DNA of 5,388 nt from F23-D06 sp963620035. GTDB taxonomy: Bacteria; Bacteroidota; Bacteroidia; Bacteroidales; WCHB1-69. The stretch spans positions 1-5,388 of the forward strand of contig CAVEXN010000047.1 in assembly GCA_963620035.1 (NCBI GenBank). The letters run 5' to 3'. The notes beneath the pieces were generated by a model. It saw only the letters and a program-made list of their open reading frames with translations. It did not search any database and was not told the DNA's origin. Every line of letters starts with the position of its first letter. Position 1 is the first letter of the stretch. Shown here in pieces: positions 5,181-5,388 of the stretch. The translations under genes were made by a program, and so were the position numbers.

Positions 5181-5388
5181 TTACATCGGGCGGAAAAACG
5201 CTTCCGGGTTGTTCTGAAAATCTTCGGCGGTCATGCTTTTTTTGTCTACAATCTGTCTGTTTTCGATTTTCATCACAGCAATGCCTGCAATGCCAAAAGC
5301 CATTTTGTCCAGTTTGTTGGTGGAGTCTATCAGAACATTGTCCACTTCCGAAAAAAACTCACAGGAGAGTCTGCCCAATGTGGCTCCT
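5181..5388 (-). CDS. 3' end of an unrecognised gene, 5' end outside the window
   Basis: An open minus-strand frame enters from the right edge and runs 68 codons to a TAA at 5181. A TTG at 5378 is in frame, but the frame stays open to the edge (Gly-Ala-Thr precede it), so this is most likely the C-terminal part of a longer protein. The visible part contains MAFGIAGIAVMKIENRQIVD, which suggests a short buried strand or helix, and ends in NNPEAFFRPM. I do not recognise the family. It converges on the outer-membrane gene, with the heptad repeat and about 75 featureless bases between them. Confidence 0.5.
   Translation of the reverse strand, partial: GATLGRLSCEFFSEVDNVLIDSTNKLDKMAFGIAGIAVMKIENRQIVDKKSMTAEDFQNNPEAFFRPM

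Noticed and set aside
1..5388. CRISPR array, insertion sequence or phage integrase
   Set aside because: No regularly spaced direct repeats of CRISPR length, no transposase or recombinase motifs and no terminal inverted repeats with target duplications were seen.

Overview
The window looks like chromosomal DNA from a member of the Bacteroidales, most likely a Prevotella- or Bacteroides-like organism. I base this on three things. Perfect or near-perfect matches to the Bacteroidetes -7 promoter element (TAnnTTTG) precede the genes. Start codons sit behind A/T-rich leaders with little Shine-Dalgarno sequence. The main ATPase belongs to a type I know mainly from this phylum. The species cannot be fixed from the sequence.

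Layout, left to right. Positions 1-284 are non-coding and carry a heptad repeat and pairing segments. Positions 285-2414 (minus) encode a 709-residue AAA+ ATPase with a long N-terminal half that looks like three winged-helix modules. Its promoter and a candidate operator lie at 2468-2503. Positions 2551-3456 (minus) encode a 301-residue WYL-domain transcriptional regulator, 136 bp upstream of the ATPase. Positions 3457-4155 form a 700-bp intergenic region. It holds a terminator-like hairpin inside the regulator's leader, the regulator's promoter beside a 15-bp inverted repeat, two tiny overlapping minus-strand reading frames (one resembling the start of a MATE transporter), and a possible plus-strand promoter. 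Positions 4156-5052 (plus) encode a secreted, probably outer-membrane beta-barrel protein. Positions 5181-5388 (minus) are the 3' end of an unrecognised gene that runs off the window.

The functional core is the WYL regulator and AAA+ ATPase pair. They share a strand and orientation, but each has a recognisable promoter with an inverted repeat just upstream of the -7 element, so regulation of both by the WYL protein is a reasonable inference. WYL proteins often control stress, DNA-damage or phage-defence genes. The ATPase could be a remodelling enzyme with its own nucleic-acid or protein recognition modules. Nothing here proves a defence role, since no nuclease, toxin or other effector is visible. 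The outer-membrane protein is divergent from the pair and probably unrelated in function.

Heptad tandem repeats of the NNTNAGA type lie beyond the stop codons of the ATPase and the outer-membrane gene, and a two-unit heptad of another sequence lies beyond the regulator gene. All three complete genes therefore end next to a heptad repeat.
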